From NCBI RefSeq assembly GCF_024436035.1, contig NZ_JANFNG010000002.1:310001-374000 (forward strand): DNA of 64,000 nucleotides, given 5' to 3'. Source of the DNA: Streptomyces humicola. Its GTDB lineage: Bacteria > Actinomycetota > Actinomycetes > Streptomycetales > Streptomycetaceae. The notes below the pieces were generated by a model. That model was given only the letters and a program-made list of their open reading frames with translations, was not told the DNA's origin and did not search any database. Positions 1 through 9,161 of this stretch are shown one piece after another. How positions within the stretch are numbered: the stretch's first letter is position 1; every line of letters starts with the position of its first letter. A program made the position numbers and the translations under genes.

Positions 1-3
1 ATC

Positions 4-1227
4 ATGAACGGTCGGCACGACGACGTCCCCGGGCCCTCCACCACACCCCGGCCGACGGACTGGATCACCACACCGATCACGGCGCACCTCCTGCGCGGTG
101 CGCTCGACCTGGAGCGCACCGAGCACGGCGTGCTGCCGCACCGGCTGCCCGCCCGGGCCCGCTCACAGTGCGCCGACGGGCAGCTGGCCATGGCGGAGGC
201 CCAGCCTTCCGGCGTACGGCTGGTCTTCCGCACCCGGGCCACCGCTGTCGAGCTCGACACGCTCGCCACCAAGACGGTCTATCAGGGTGCCCCGCCTCGT
301 CCCGACGGCGTGTACGACCTGCTTGTCGACGGCCGCTTGGCCGGCCGGGAGAACGCGCCCGGCGGCAACGTCCTGATCGTGGACATCACCACCGGCTCCG
401 CCGAGACCCGGCCCGGCCCGGTCGGCACCGTCCGGTTCGCGGATCTGCCCGACCGTGTGAAGGACATCGAGATCTGGCTGCCGCACAACGAGATCACCCA
501 GCTGGTCGCCCTGCGCACCGATGCCGCCGTCGAGCCCGTACCGGACACGGGCCGCAAGGTGTGGCTGCACCACGGCAGTTCGATCAGCCACGGCTCCGAC
601 GCCGAAAGTCCCAGCACGACCTGGCCCGCGCTGGCCGCATCCCGCGGCGGCGTGGAGCTGATCAATCTGGGCCTGGGCGGCAGCGCCCTGCTCGATGCGT
701 TTACCGCCCGCGCCCTGCGGGACACTCCCGCGGAGCTGATCAGCGTGAAGATCGGCATCAATCTGGTCAACGCCGACCTGATGCGTCTGCGTGCTTTCAC
801 CCCGGCGGTGCACGGCTTCCTCGACACCATCCGCGAAGGGCACCCCAGCACGCCGCTGCTGGTCGTCTCACCCATCCTCTGCCCCATCCACGAGGACACC
901 CCCGGCCCCAGCGCCCCGGACTTCATCAACCTCAACGCCGGGAAGCTGCAGTTCCGGGCCGCGGGCGACCCCGCGGAGCGCGCGGCCGGGAAGCTGACGC
1001 TCAGCGTCATCCGTGAGGAACTTTCCCGCATCGTCAAGCAGCGGGCGGTCGAAGACCCCAACCTGCACTACATGGACGGCCGCGACCTCTACGGCGAGAA
1101 GGACTTCGCCGAGCTGCCGCTGCCCGACCAGCTCCACCCGGACGCCGCCACACACCGCCGCATCGGCGAACGCTTCGCCCGGCTGGCCTTCGGGACCGGC
1201 GGACCGTTCGCCGCCGAGTGTGCCTGA
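4..1227 (+). CDS. SGNH/GDSL-type hydrolase with N-terminal accessory domain
   Basis: A 407-residue protein. Residues ~25-175 look like the beta-sandwich accessory domain that precedes the catalytic domain in SsfX3-like esterases and acyltransferases. The catalytic domain starts near residue 187 with HGSSISHG, the GDS(L) block with Asp replaced by Ser; Ser193 is the expected nucleophile. Further blocks are LGLGGSA (oxyanion Gly), KIGINLVN near residue 250 and DQLHPD near residue 375, which supplies the catalytic Asp/His pair. It should act as an esterase or acyl hydrolase; the substrate is not predictable. There is no signal peptide. The ATG lies 3 bases from the window edge, so a start further upstream cannot be excluded. 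It stands alone, and the next gene follows after ~150 bp. Confidence 0.8.
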   Translation: MNGRHDDVPGPSTTPRPTDWITTPITAHLLRGALDLERTEHGVLPHRLPARARSQCADGQLAMAEAQPSGVRLVFRTRATAVELDTLATKTVYQGAPPRPDGVYDLLVDGRLAGRENAPGGNVLIVDITTGSAETRPGPVGTVRFADLPDRVKDIEIWLPHNEITQLVALRTDAAVEPVPDTGRKVWLHHGSSISHGSDAESPSTTWPALAASRGGVELINLGLGGSALLDAFTARALRDTPAELISVKIGINLVNADLMRLRAFTPAVHGFLDTIREGHPSTPLLVVSPILCPIHEDTPGPSAPDFINLNAGKLQFRAAGDPAERAAGKLTLSVIREELSRIVKQRAVEDPNLHYMDGRDLYGEKDFAELPLPDQLHPDAATHRRIGERFARLAFGTGGPFAAECA

Positions 1228-1380
1228 GGCAACGCCCATCGGGCCGCAACCGTTCACAGGGGCGGCGTCACGCAGGAGCCGCCGCAGCGGTGGCCCACCG
1301 CTCGTGTTGCGAGCCCGCCGCAGTGGGGCCGACGCTTCTGATCAGGGGGGACGCGCCGGTCCGCAACCGGGAGGTGCGCC

Positions 1381-2394
1381 ATGAAGCCGGTGACCGCTTT
1401 GGAGCGGATCGCGTTCTTCTTGGAGCGTGCCCAGGCGCCGACCTACCGGGTCAGGGCATTCCGCCGCGCCGCCGCGGTGGTCCGGCAGCTGCCCGAGGCC
1501 GAAGTGGAGCAGCGGGCAGCGGCCGGAACGCTGGAGAGGCTGGCGGGGATCGGGCCGACGACGGCCCAGGTGATCCGGGAGGCCGTGGCCGGACGGACAC
1601 CCGGCTATCTGGAGCGGCTCGAGAACGAGGCGGGCGCAGCCGCCACCGGCGAGGGCCGGTCGCTGCGGGCAGCTCTGCGCGGGGACTGCCACCTGCACTC
1701 CGACTGGTCCGACGGCGGCAGCCCCATCGAGGAGATGGCCCGCGCAGCCATCGATCTCGGCCATGAGTGGGCGGTATTGACCGACCACTCCCCCAGGCTC
1801 ACCGTCGCCCGCGGGCTGAGCCCGGAGCGTCTGCGGCAGCAGCTGAGGGTCGTGGCTGAGCTCAACAAGGAGTTGACGCCCTTCCGGCTGCTCACCGGCA
1901 TCGAGTGTGACATTCTCCCGGACGGATCACTCGACCAGGAGCCCGCTCTGCTGGATGAGTTGGACGTGGTCGTCGCATCGGCCCACTCCCAGCTGCGCAT
2001 GCCGTCCTCCGCGATGACCCGCCGCTTGGTCGCGGCCGTTTCCAACCCGCTCGTCGATGTGCTGGGACACTGCACGGGTCGCCTGCTCACCGGCAGGCAG
2101 CGCCCGGAGTCACAGTTCGACGAGGCCGCGGTGTTCACCGCGTGTGCGGAGCACGGCACTGCCGTCGAGATCAACAGCAGACCCGAGCGCCTCGACCCGC
2201 CCCGGCGCCTCCTGCGTCAGGCAGTGGACATCGGCGCGCTCTTCTCGATCGACAGCGACGCCCACGCCCCTGGCCAGCTCGACTGGCAGATCAACGGATG
2301 CGCCAGGGCCGAGGAATGCGGCGTTCCGCGCGGCGCCGTCATCACCACCTGGACCGCCGATCAGCTCCTGGACTGGGCACGAAGCACCCCGTGA
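1381..2394 (+). CDS. PHP-domain phosphoesterase with N-terminal helix-hairpin-helix segment
   Basis: A 337-residue protein. Residues 1-90 resemble the helix-hairpin-helix region of bacterial PolX-type proteins (YRVRAFRRAA, then LERLAGIGPTTAQVI). Residues ~100-330 form a PHP metallo-phosphoesterase domain. The metal ligands are visible in order: HLH (H104, H106), TDHS, GIECDI, SAHSQ, GHCTG and DSDAHAP. The polymerase X palm domain is missing, so this is the short actinobacterial form with PHP but no polymerase. It probably hydrolyses a phosphoester on a nucleic acid or small molecule. The ATG is preceded by GGGAGGTGCGCC, a good ribosome-binding site. Confidence 0.82.
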   Translation: MKPVTALERIAFFLERAQAPTYRVRAFRRAAAVVRQLPEAEVEQRAAAGTLERLAGIGPTTAQVIREAVAGRTPGYLERLENEAGAAATGEGRSLRAALRGDCHLHSDWSDGGSPIEEMARAAIDLGHEWAVLTDHSPRLTVARGLSPERLRQQLRVVAELNKELTPFRLLTGIECDILPDGSLDQEPALLDELDVVVASAHSQLRMPSSAMTRRLVAAVSNPLVDVLGHCTGRLLTGRQRPESQFDEAAVFTACAEHGTAVEINSRPERLDPPRRLLRQAVDIGALFSIDSDAHAPGQLDWQINGCARAEECGVPRGAVITTWTADQLLDWARSTP

Positions 2395-2525
2395 TGCGAC
2401 CCACGAACGGCGGTCACCCTGATGGCCGTCCCCATTCCCCGCTCGCGCGCCCGCTCGTTCCATGCTGGTCTGGTTGTGCTGACTTCGCACTCCGGCACAG
2501 CGAACGGTTGAGCAGGTGACGAGGC

Positions 2526-3638
2526 GTGAGGCCGTCGAGCGATTCCGAGGGGCAACCCGGCGGGCGCGGCAGGCCGGACGGGGAGCGGGGACTGGGCAGC
2601 CCAGGGAAGCCGCTGAACCGGCGGTCGCCGTTCTTCATCGGCATGGCCGGAGCCGCGGGGGTGGCGGTGACCGCGGCCGTGGTCGAGGCACTGCTCGCCG
2701 TCCGCTCGGTGCTGGTGCTGATCGTACTGGCGCTCTTCCTCGCCCTCGGCCTCGACCCGATCGCGCGGTGGCTCGGGCGTCGCCGCCTGCCGCGGTGGGC
2801 GGCGGTGTGTGTGATCGGCCTGGCCGCCCTCGGCGTGCTGGCCGGCTTTCTGTCACTGGCCATCCCACCGCTGGCGGAACAGGCCGGACAGCTCGCTCGC
2901 GAACTCCCCGTCTACCTCCGCACACTGAGCAACACCCATTCGGTCCTGGGCCGGCTGAACCAGCAGTTCCATATCGAGCAGGGCCTCCAGCACGTGCTGA
3001 CCGGCAGCGGTGGCCTCTCCGTCGCCGGGGGGCTGCTCGGGGCCGGAAAGCTGGTGTTCGGCACCCTGGCATCGGTGGTGGTCGTCGCCGTGCTGACCGT
3101 GTACTTCCTGCTGGGCCTTCCCCATATCAAGGCCACCCTCTTCCGGCTCGTCCCCGCCTCCCGGCGGGAGAGGGTCACACTCATCACGGAGGAGGTCTTC
3201 GCCAAGGTCGGGCGGTACGTGATCGGCCAGGTGATGCTCGCGCTCATCGCCGCGGTGGGCACCTTGGCCTGGCTGGAGATCGTAGGCGTGCCCTACGCGC
3301 TTCTCCTCGCCCTGTTCGTCGCCCTCCTGGACCTCGTCCCCGTGGTGGGATCGACCATCGCCGGGGTGATCGTGTCCTTGGTGGCTCTCACCGTGTCACT
3401 GCCGGTCGCCGGCGCCACGGGGGCCTTCTACACCGTCTACCGGCTCGCCGAGGACTATCTCCTGGTACCGAAGATCATGAGCAGACAGGTCGAGGTTCCG
3501 GCCATGGTCACCGTGGTGGCCGTACTGATCGGCGGCACCCTGCTGGGGATCGCCGGCGCCCTGATCGCCATTCCGCTCGCCGCCGCCATCCGCCTCCTGC
3601 TCACGGAGGTCGCCTTCCCCCGCCTCGACGCGTCATGA
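2526..3638 (+). CDS. AI-2E family (PerM-like) membrane transporter
   Basis: A 370-residue polytopic membrane protein. A pair of hydrophobic helices lies at ~38-80, another at ~95-120, and a polar extracytoplasmic region at ~125-190. A C-terminal cluster of helices follows from ~195, including the family-typical block VGRYVIGQVMLALIAAVGT and the late motif LLDLVPVVGSTIAGV. The family (TqsA/YdiK/PerM) is thought to export small molecules or ions; the substrate here is unknown. The start is a GTG. The N-terminal 40 residues are Gly/Arg-rich and cytoplasmic. It is the last gene of a same-strand run with no obvious operon partner. Confidence 0.85.
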   Translation: MRPSSDSEGQPGGRGRPDGERGLGSPGKPLNRRSPFFIGMAGAAGVAVTAAVVEALLAVRSVLVLIVLALFLALGLDPIARWLGRRRLPRWAAVCVIGLAALGVLAGFLSLAIPPLAEQAGQLARELPVYLRTLSNTHSVLGRLNQQFHIEQGLQHVLTGSGGLSVAGGLLGAGKLVFGTLASVVVVAVLTVYFLLGLPHIKATLFRLVPASRRERVTLITEEVFAKVGRYVIGQVMLALIAAVGTLAWLEIVGVPYALLLALFVALLDLVPVVGSTIAGVIVSLVALTVSLPVAGATGAFYTVYRLAEDYLLVPKIMSRQVEVPAMVTVVAVLIGGTLLGIAGALIAIPLAAAIRLLLTEVAFPRLDAS

Positions 3639-3649
3639 AGGCCCCGTGC

Positions 3650-3793
3650 GGGGAGTGCGAAGGCGAGAAGCGCGATCAGCCGGGCGGCACGGGCGATGGG
3701 CACGTTGATCCACAAGACCGCTCGCCAGCTGATCCGATCGGCCAGCGCTCCGGTCAGCAGTGAAGTGCGGTCCGCATGCGCCATTGCGGTCAC
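3650..3793 (-). pseudogene. Remnant of an MFS drug-efflux transporter
   Basis: Read on the minus strand, this stretch encodes LTGALADRISWRAVLWINVPIA followed by hydrophobic residues. That is the diagnostic 'WRxxFxxNVPIG' loop and helix of 14-helix MFS exporters (compare the intact copy near position 7900). No transporter sequence precedes or follows, so only ~45 codons of a once ~500-codon gene survive, between the permease and the broken lipase. Identification rests on this one motif. Confidence 0.5.
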
Positions 3794-3929
3794 GGTTCAC
3801 AGCGCAATCGGAGTTGAGGCCGCGTCGGCTCCTTGACCCGGACACCGCTTCCCGCGTAGGAGCTCTTGCGCAATGTTCTTGAGCAATGTACTGCCTGATA
3901 AGGCAAGCGAACGTGGCGGGAGCCGAGTC

Positions 3930-4741
3930 ATGAAAGCATGGACGCAGACGGTGGTCCCGACCCTCGACGCAGCCCTCGCCGTGAGTGCGGCCACACCGGC
4001 ACCCGCAGCCGCAGCCGCGCCACGGCTTCCCGTGGTCTACTCGGGAGCCGCGGCGACGATCAACGCCACGTTGCACCCCGATACCTCGCCGCCCGGTGCG
4101 AACAACTGGTCCTGTCGGCCATCGGCGGCTCATCCGGAGCCGGTGGTGCTGGTACACGGCACAATCGAGAACATGACCGACAACTGGTACACGCTCTCCC
4201 CGCTGCTGCACGACAGCGGGTACTGCGTCTTCGCCCTCAATTACGGCCAGCAGCCGCAGATCCACGTCGGCCTGCCGGGGTCGACCAAACCTGGTGGAAC
4301 GGCACCTGTCGCCGAATCGGCCGGCCGGCTCGCCGCCTTCGTCAAGCGGGTTCTCGCGGCGACCGGCGCGTCCAAGGTGGACATCGTCGGGCACAGCCAG
4401 GGCGGCATGATGCCCCGCTACTACGCCAGTCCGTACGTGACCAGATCGCCGGTTCCGCCTTCCTGCGGCGCCTCAACGGCGGCGGCGACACCGTGCCCGG
4501 AGTGCACTACACGGTGATCGCGACCCGGTTCGACGGGGTGATCACCCCGTACACCTCGGCATTCCTGAGCGGTCCGGACGTGACCAACATCGAGCTGCAG
4601 GACCAGTGCCCTCTCGACACTTCGGACCACCTGGCCATCTCCTACGACGCCAACGCCCTGCACGACGTCCTCAACGCACTCGATCCGGCCCACGCGACCG
4701 CACCGAGTTGCCGCCTCACACTGCCGGTCAACGGCGGCTGA
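3930..4741 (+). pseudogene. Broken secreted class 2 lipase (internal deletion plus frameshift)
   Basis: The gene starts at the ATG at 3930, preceded by GGCGGGAGCC, with an Ala-rich signal-like segment. It follows the EstA/class 2 triacylglycerol lipase pattern: oxyanion region PVVLVHGTIENM, NWYTLSPLL and nucleophile elbow GHSQGGMMPRYY. Right after PRYYASPYV the frame ends with unrelated residues and a stop at 4517. The +2-shifted frame resumes the family C-terminus from about 4436: DQIAGSAFLRRLNGGGDTVPGV, then TRFDGVITPYTSAFLSG with the catalytic Asp region, and the SDHL His. Intact relatives have several dozen residues between PRYY and the GDTVPGV block, so a deletion removed them and shifted the frame. 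It is unlikely to be functional. Confidence 0.82.
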
Positions 4742-4941
4742 ACGTAGTCGGGCAGCGCAGTGACCGGCTCGCCGGACGTGACCAGGGTGAGCAGTTTGGC
4801 GAAGCCCGCGGTGCCGGCCTGATGCACCGCGGAAACGACCGAAGCGACCATGGGCGCGCGCATTGTATCTGACGGTGCGTCATCCTACTCTCTCTTCACC
4901 GTCCGCACCGCACCCCTCTCCCATGCAGCAAGGGGCTTGCC

Positions 4942-6711
4942 ATGGACTCCAAGAGACACCCCGCGCGCGTCACCCCTGACTCCTCCGCCGGCCCCAGCCG
5001 ACGCGGCCTCCTCGCCGCTGCGGCGGGGGCCGCAGTCGTCACGGCCGGCGGTTGGACCCCGCTGTTCCGGCTGACCGCCGACGCCGCGACCTTGCCGGTG
5101 CCACCCGCCTTCCCGGCCGGAATCACCCTCGCCCAACAGGCCTTCTCCAACTGGTCCGAGCAGATCGTGCTCGACCAGGTGTGGACGGCTGTCCCCGCCG
5201 CGCCCTCCGACGTGGTCACCCTCGCCAACTGGGCCCTGGCCCAGGGCTACCAGCTGCGGGCCCAGGGCCAGGGCCACAACTGGGCGCCGTTCCTGGCAAG
5301 TAACGGCCAGGACGTCTCACGTACCGTGCTCGTGGACACCAAGCCGCACCTCACCGCGATCAGCATCCGTCCGGGCAACTCCGGAAACCCCGGTAGCGTG
5401 ACGGCGCAGACGGGCGCCACCCTGGACGCCGTGCACGCCGCCCTGGAAGGCGCGGGCCTCGGCTTGGCCGCGATCCCCGCTCCCGGTGACCTGACCGTCG
5501 GAGGGGCGCTGGCCATCGGCGCGCACGGCACGGGTCTTCCGGCTCCGGGCGAGCAGCCGCCCGCAGGTGCGGGCTTCGGGAGCCTGAGCAATCTGGTGCT
5601 CTCGCTCACCGCCGTGGTCTGGAACGCGGCATCGGCCCAGTACGTGCTGCGGACCTTCCAGCGCGAAGATCCGGACATCGGTGCCTTTCTGGTCCACCTC
5701 GGGCGCGCCTTCCTCACCGAAGTGACGCTTCAGGTTCCGGCCAACACCCGCATGCGCTGCCAGAACTGGTTCGACATCCAGGTGACCGACCTCTTCGGTG
5801 CGCCCGGCAGCAGCGGCTCCAATCTGGACCGGTACCTCGGTACCACCGGTCGAGTGGAGGCAATCTGGTTCCCGTTCACCACCATCCCGTGGCTGAAGGT
5901 GTGGAGCGTCGCACCCACCAAGCCGTTGTTCTCCACAGAGCTGGACGCCCCATACCCGTACACCTTCGCCAATCAAGTCACCCAGACCGAGTCCGACCAG
6001 ATCAAGCAGATCCTCCAGGGCGACGGCGGGCTCACCCCGACCTTCACCAACGGCGAGATGAGCGTCGCCGGGTCGGGGATGATCACGCTTGGGGTCTGGG
6101 ACGTCTGGGGCTGGTCGAAGAACGTCCTGCTCTACGTCCAGCCGACCACCCTGCGGATCTTCGAGGCCGGCTGGGCCGTGGTGTGCTCCCGTACGGATGT
6201 GCAGCGGGTGGTCCACGACTTCTACGTCGCCTACCAGGCCCAGGTCTCGGCGGCGCAGAACGCCGGACAGTATCCCGTCAACTGCCCCGTCGAATTGCGG
6301 ATCACCGGTGTGGACACGCCCGCCGCCGTGGGCGGCGGCAGTGAAGCGCTGCTCTCCCCTGCCAGGGCGAGGCCGGACCACCCCGAGTGGGACACCGTCG
6401 TCTGGCTGGACTTCGCCACCTACCCGGGCACCCCCGAATCGGCGCCCTTCTTCGCCCAGCTCGACCAGTGGATCCTCGGCCACTACACGGGCTGGTCGAT
6501 GGTCCGCCCCGAGTGGTCCAAAGGCTGGGCCCACACCGCATCCGGCGGCCCCTGGACCGACCCCACCGTAATCGGCACCACGTGGCCCGACGCCTTCCGC
6601 GCCGGACTGCCCGCGGGCGCGCAGTGGGACGACGCCGTGGCCACCCTGCACCGCTACGACCCGGCAGGGGTGTTCTCCAGCCCGTTCCTCAAGCAGTTGC
6701 TGGGGGCGTGA
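4942..6711 (+). CDS. Tat-exported FAD-dependent oxidase, cholesterol oxidase (covalent-flavin) type
   Basis: A 589-residue protein. The N-terminus has SRRGLLAAAAGAAVV, a twin-arginine signal, ending near AAT at ~50. Residues ~65-280 are a VAO/PCMH-type FAD-binding domain: the region around TLANWALAQGYQLRAQG leads into GQGHNW, where His112 sits where the flavin-linking His of Brevibacterium-type (type II) cholesterol oxidases lies. PGDLTVGGALAIGAHGTG is the second FAD block. The C-terminal ~300 residues match the substrate-binding domain of that family, ending at RYDPAGVFSSPF. It probably oxidises a sterol or other hydrophobic alcohol outside the cell; the specificity is inferred. It is monocistronic. 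Confidence 0.78.
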   Translation: MDSKRHPARVTPDSSAGPSRRGLLAAAAGAAVVTAGGWTPLFRLTADAATLPVPPAFPAGITLAQQAFSNWSEQIVLDQVWTAVPAAPSDVVTLANWALAQGYQLRAQGQGHNWAPFLASNGQDVSRTVLVDTKPHLTAISIRPGNSGNPGSVTAQTGATLDAVHAALEGAGLGLAAIPAPGDLTVGGALAIGAHGTGLPAPGEQPPAGAGFGSLSNLVLSLTAVVWNAASAQYVLRTFQREDPDIGAFLVHLGRAFLTEVTLQVPANTRMRCQNWFDIQVTDLFGAPGSSGSNLDRYLGTTGRVEAIWFPFTTIPWLKVWSVAPTKPLFSTELDAPYPYTFANQVTQTESDQIKQILQGDGGLTPTFTNGEMSVAGSGMITLGVWDVWGWSKNVLLYVQPTTLRIFEAGWAVVCSRTDVQRVVHDFYVAYQAQVSAAQNAGQYPVNCPVELRITGVDTPAAVGGGSEALLSPARARPDHPEWDTVVWLDFATYPGTPESAPFFAQLDQWILGHYTGWSMVRPEWSKGWAHTASGGPWTDPTVIGTTWPDAFRAGLPAGAQWDDAVATLHRYDPAGVFSSPFLKQLLGA

Positions 6712-6726
6712 GGGGCACCAGGCGCG

Positions 6727-8508
6727 TCAGGTGCGGTCTTCTCGCCCCGCAGGTGCTTCGGCCGGGACCGCGCCTGCGGCCGACGGGGTCTGTGCCCTGC
6801 TGTCGCCGCGTCCGCCGCGCAACAGCGAGGCGATCGCGGCGATGGCCGCCATCACGGCAGCGGCGGTGAACACCACGATCAGGCCGTGGTGGAACGGGCC
6901 CGCGACCAGCCGCGGGAAGTACGCGGTGCTCGTCAGCAGTTGGGCGTGGGCGGCGGGGATGGAGTGCAGCACCCCGGATGGCGCGAGCAGGTGACCGATC
7001 GGGTTGTAGCCGAGGAAGGCGGCGAACAACGTGGCCACCGGCGGCAGTTGGCTTACCTGCGTGGCCACGGCGGCCGGCACGCCCTGCCCGTGCAAGCCGG
7101 CCGCCAGGGCCTGCGGGAGCCGGGCCGCCAACCCTGCGATCATCAGCGAGAAGAAGATGCCGATCGACAGCGACATACCGGAGTTCTGGAACGTGGCCCG
7201 CATCCCGGAAGCGACGCCACGCCGCCCGGGCGGCACACTGCTCATGACGGAGGAGGTGTTGGGCGCGGAGAACAGCCCCTGGCCCATCCCGTTGAGCAGG
7301 AGCAGGGCGGCGAAGACCGGATAGTCGAAATCCACCGGCAAGGCCAGCAGCCCGAGGAAGGACAAGGCGACGATCACCAACCCGCCGGTAGCGAACGGAC
7401 GCGCCCCGTAACGGTCGGACAGATGTCCCGAGAGGGGTCCGGCGAGCATGAATCCTGCAGTGAGCGGCAACATGTAGATGCCGGCCCACAGTGGGGTGTC
7501 CGCATAGGCGTAGCCATGCAGCGGCAGCCAGACGCCCTGCAGCCAGATGATCAGCATGAACTGCAGCCCGCCGCGCGCGATGGCGGTCAGCAGCGCGGCG
7601 GCATTGCCCGCGGCGAAGGAACGTATGCGGAACAGGCCGAGCTCGAACATCGGCTCGGCAACCTTGGTCTCGATCAGGCAGAACACGCCGAGCAGCGCGA
7701 TACCGCCGAAGAGCAAGGCGATGACCAGCGGGCTGGTCCAGCCCATGGTGTGCCCGGCGTGCGGCTGGATGCCGTAGGTGATGCCGATCAGGATCGCCGC
7801 CGCGCCCGCGGTGAAGGCGAGGTTGCCCGGCCAGTCGATGCGGCCTGGCCTGCTGGTGCCGACCTCACGCAGGCTCCGGTACGACCAGATGGTGCCGATG
7901 ACGCCGATCGGTACGTTGACCCAGAACACCGCACGCCAGTCGAAGGCGGCCAACAGCCCGCCCGCGATCAGACCGAGGAACTGCCCGGCCAGTGCTGCGA
8001 TCTGGTTGACACCCAGCGCCATACCGCGCTGCTCTGTGGGAAAGGCATCGGTCAGGATGGCCGCCGAGTTGGCCATGAGCATCGCGCCGCCGACCGCCTG
8101 TACCAGCCGCCAGCAGATCAGCCACAGCGCGCCCGCGCTGCCGGTGAGCGGGTCGAGAGACAGGGCCAGGGAGGCGCCGGAGAAGATCGTGAAACCCAGG
8201 TTGTACGTCCGCACTCGGCCGAACATGTCGCCGAGGCGGCCGAGAGCGACCACGAGCACCGCCGTCACCAGCAGATAGCCCATGATCATCCACAGTAGAT
8301 AACTGATGTTGCCCGGGGCGAGCGGGTCCAGATGGATACCGCGGAAGATCGCAGGCATCGCGATGATCACTATCGAGGCGTCGAGGGCGGCCATGCCCAT
8401 GCCGAGTGTCGTATTCGACAGGGCCACCCACTTGTAGCCGTCACCGCTTGCGCCCCGCCGCCTCTCGCGGCCCGGCGGCCGGGGCCGGGAAGCGGGGCCG
8501 GGTATCAC
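6727..8508 (-). CDS. MFS multidrug exporter, DHA2 (14-helix) type
   Basis: A 593-residue protein with about 14 hydrophobic segments. The N-terminus is basic and cytoplasmic (residues 1-30). Family signatures are LDASIVIIAMPAI in helix 1, GRLGDMFGRVR in the loop 2-3 position, and WRAVFWVNVPIGVIG after helix 5. It should export drugs or toxic metabolites by proton antiport. Its start overlaps the end of the marR gene by 4 bp (ATGA), so the two are co-transcribed and translationally coupled. This is the classic layout of a repressor with the pump it controls. Confidence 0.88.
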   Translation of the reverse strand: MIPGPASRPRPPGRERRRGASGDGYKWVALSNTTLGMGMAALDASIVIIAMPAIFRGIHLDPLAPGNISYLLWMIMGYLLVTAVLVVALGRLGDMFGRVRTYNLGFTIFSGASLALSLDPLTGSAGALWLICWRLVQAVGGAMLMANSAAILTDAFPTEQRGMALGVNQIAALAGQFLGLIAGGLLAAFDWRAVFWVNVPIGVIGTIWSYRSLREVGTSRPGRIDWPGNLAFTAGAAAILIGITYGIQPHAGHTMGWTSPLVIALLFGGIALLGVFCLIETKVAEPMFELGLFRIRSFAAGNAAALLTAIARGGLQFMLIIWLQGVWLPLHGYAYADTPLWAGIYMLPLTAGFMLAGPLSGHLSDRYGARPFATGGLVIVALSFLGLLALPVDFDYPVFAALLLLNGMGQGLFSAPNTSSVMSSVPPGRRGVASGMRATFQNSGMSLSIGIFFSLMIAGLAARLPQALAAGLHGQGVPAAVATQVSQLPPVATLFAAFLGYNPIGHLLAPSGVLHSIPAAHAQLLTSTAYFPRLVAGPFHHGLIVVFTAAAVMAAIAAIASLLRGGRGDSRAQTPSAAGAVPAEAPAGREDRT

Positions 8509-8966
8509 AGCAGCCCCGCCAGACGGTCCAGCAGCGGCACCGCTTGCTCCAGTCGCGCACGCTCGGCGGGTGTGAACTGCTCCAAGCCACGGGCCAGCCG
8601 CATCGTGCTGGCCTGTCGCATATCGGTGAGCACACGGCGCCCCTGCTCGGTCACCGAGACCACCACGCGTCGCCCGTCCTCGACGTCCGCGCTCCTGGCG
8701 ATCAGGCCGCGTCGCTCCAGAGCGCCCACGGTGGATGTCATCGCCTGCGGACGCACCCGTTCCAACTCGGCCAGGACCCCGGGGGTCGTCGGACCCTCCC
8801 GGTCGAGGCGGGCCAGCACCGACGCCTCGGAGAAAGTCAGATCACCGGTCCGGTGCGCCTGCCGCAGTCGCCGCGCGATGCGTCCCACCGCGACCCGCAG
8901 ATCGCCACCCAGCCGGACGGTCTCCTCGACAGCCCCGAGACCGACATCCTGTCCCACAGCGCCCAT
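8505..8966 (-). CDS. MarR-family transcriptional regulator
   Basis: A 153-residue winged-helix protein. The recognition region is LTFSEASVLARLDREGPTT, then PQAMTSTVGALERRGLI, and the wing is DGRRVVVSVTEQG. This is the standard MarR order and length. It precedes and overlaps the MFS exporter gene, so it is inferred to repress its own operon until a ligand binds. A near-palindrome (AAAGCTAACTTT on the minus strand) ends 6 bp before the ATG. That places the operator on or next to the promoter and suggests a very short or absent leader. Confidence 0.87.
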   Translation of the reverse strand: MGAVGQDVGLGAVEETVRLGGDLRVAVGRIARRLRQAHRTGDLTFSEASVLARLDREGPTTPGVLAELERVRPQAMTSTVGALERRGLIARSADVEDGRRVVVSVTEQGRRVLTDMRQASTMRLARGLEQFTPAERARLEQAVPLLDRLAGLL

Positions 8967-8971
8967 ATAGC

Positions 8972-8983
8972 AAAGTTAGCTTT
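8972..8983. promoter_or_regulatory. Candidate MarR operator
   Basis: AAAGTTAGCTTT is a 12 bp sequence with 10 of 12 positions symmetric, in an AT-rich island 6 bp upstream of the marR start. Its position on the promoter fits autorepression. This is an inference from symmetry and location only. Confidence 0.45.
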
Positions 8984-9161
8984 ATCAACCCAGGTGTACA
9001 AGATGCCGTCCTGGCGGCGCGGCGGACGCCGCGTTCGGCGAAGGAGAGCGACGTCTGCGCACCAACGATCCGAGGCGCCGCAGGCGGTGATCGGTGCGTG
9101 CGGCGCCGAGCCGTTCAAATCGGGTCGTGCTGTGGGGGAGCCGACCCGCTCCCCCACGGCC

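Noticed and set aside
4742-4941. Small minus-strand gene starting at 4863
   Set aside because: Only ~40 codons lie outside the lipase relic, there is no recognisable motif and no clear ribosome-binding site.
6886-8298. A 470-codon plus-strand frame opposite the DHA2 exporter
   Set aside because: Low-complexity Gln/Arg/Gly sequence, antisense to a clear 14-helix transporter; a codon-bias artefact.
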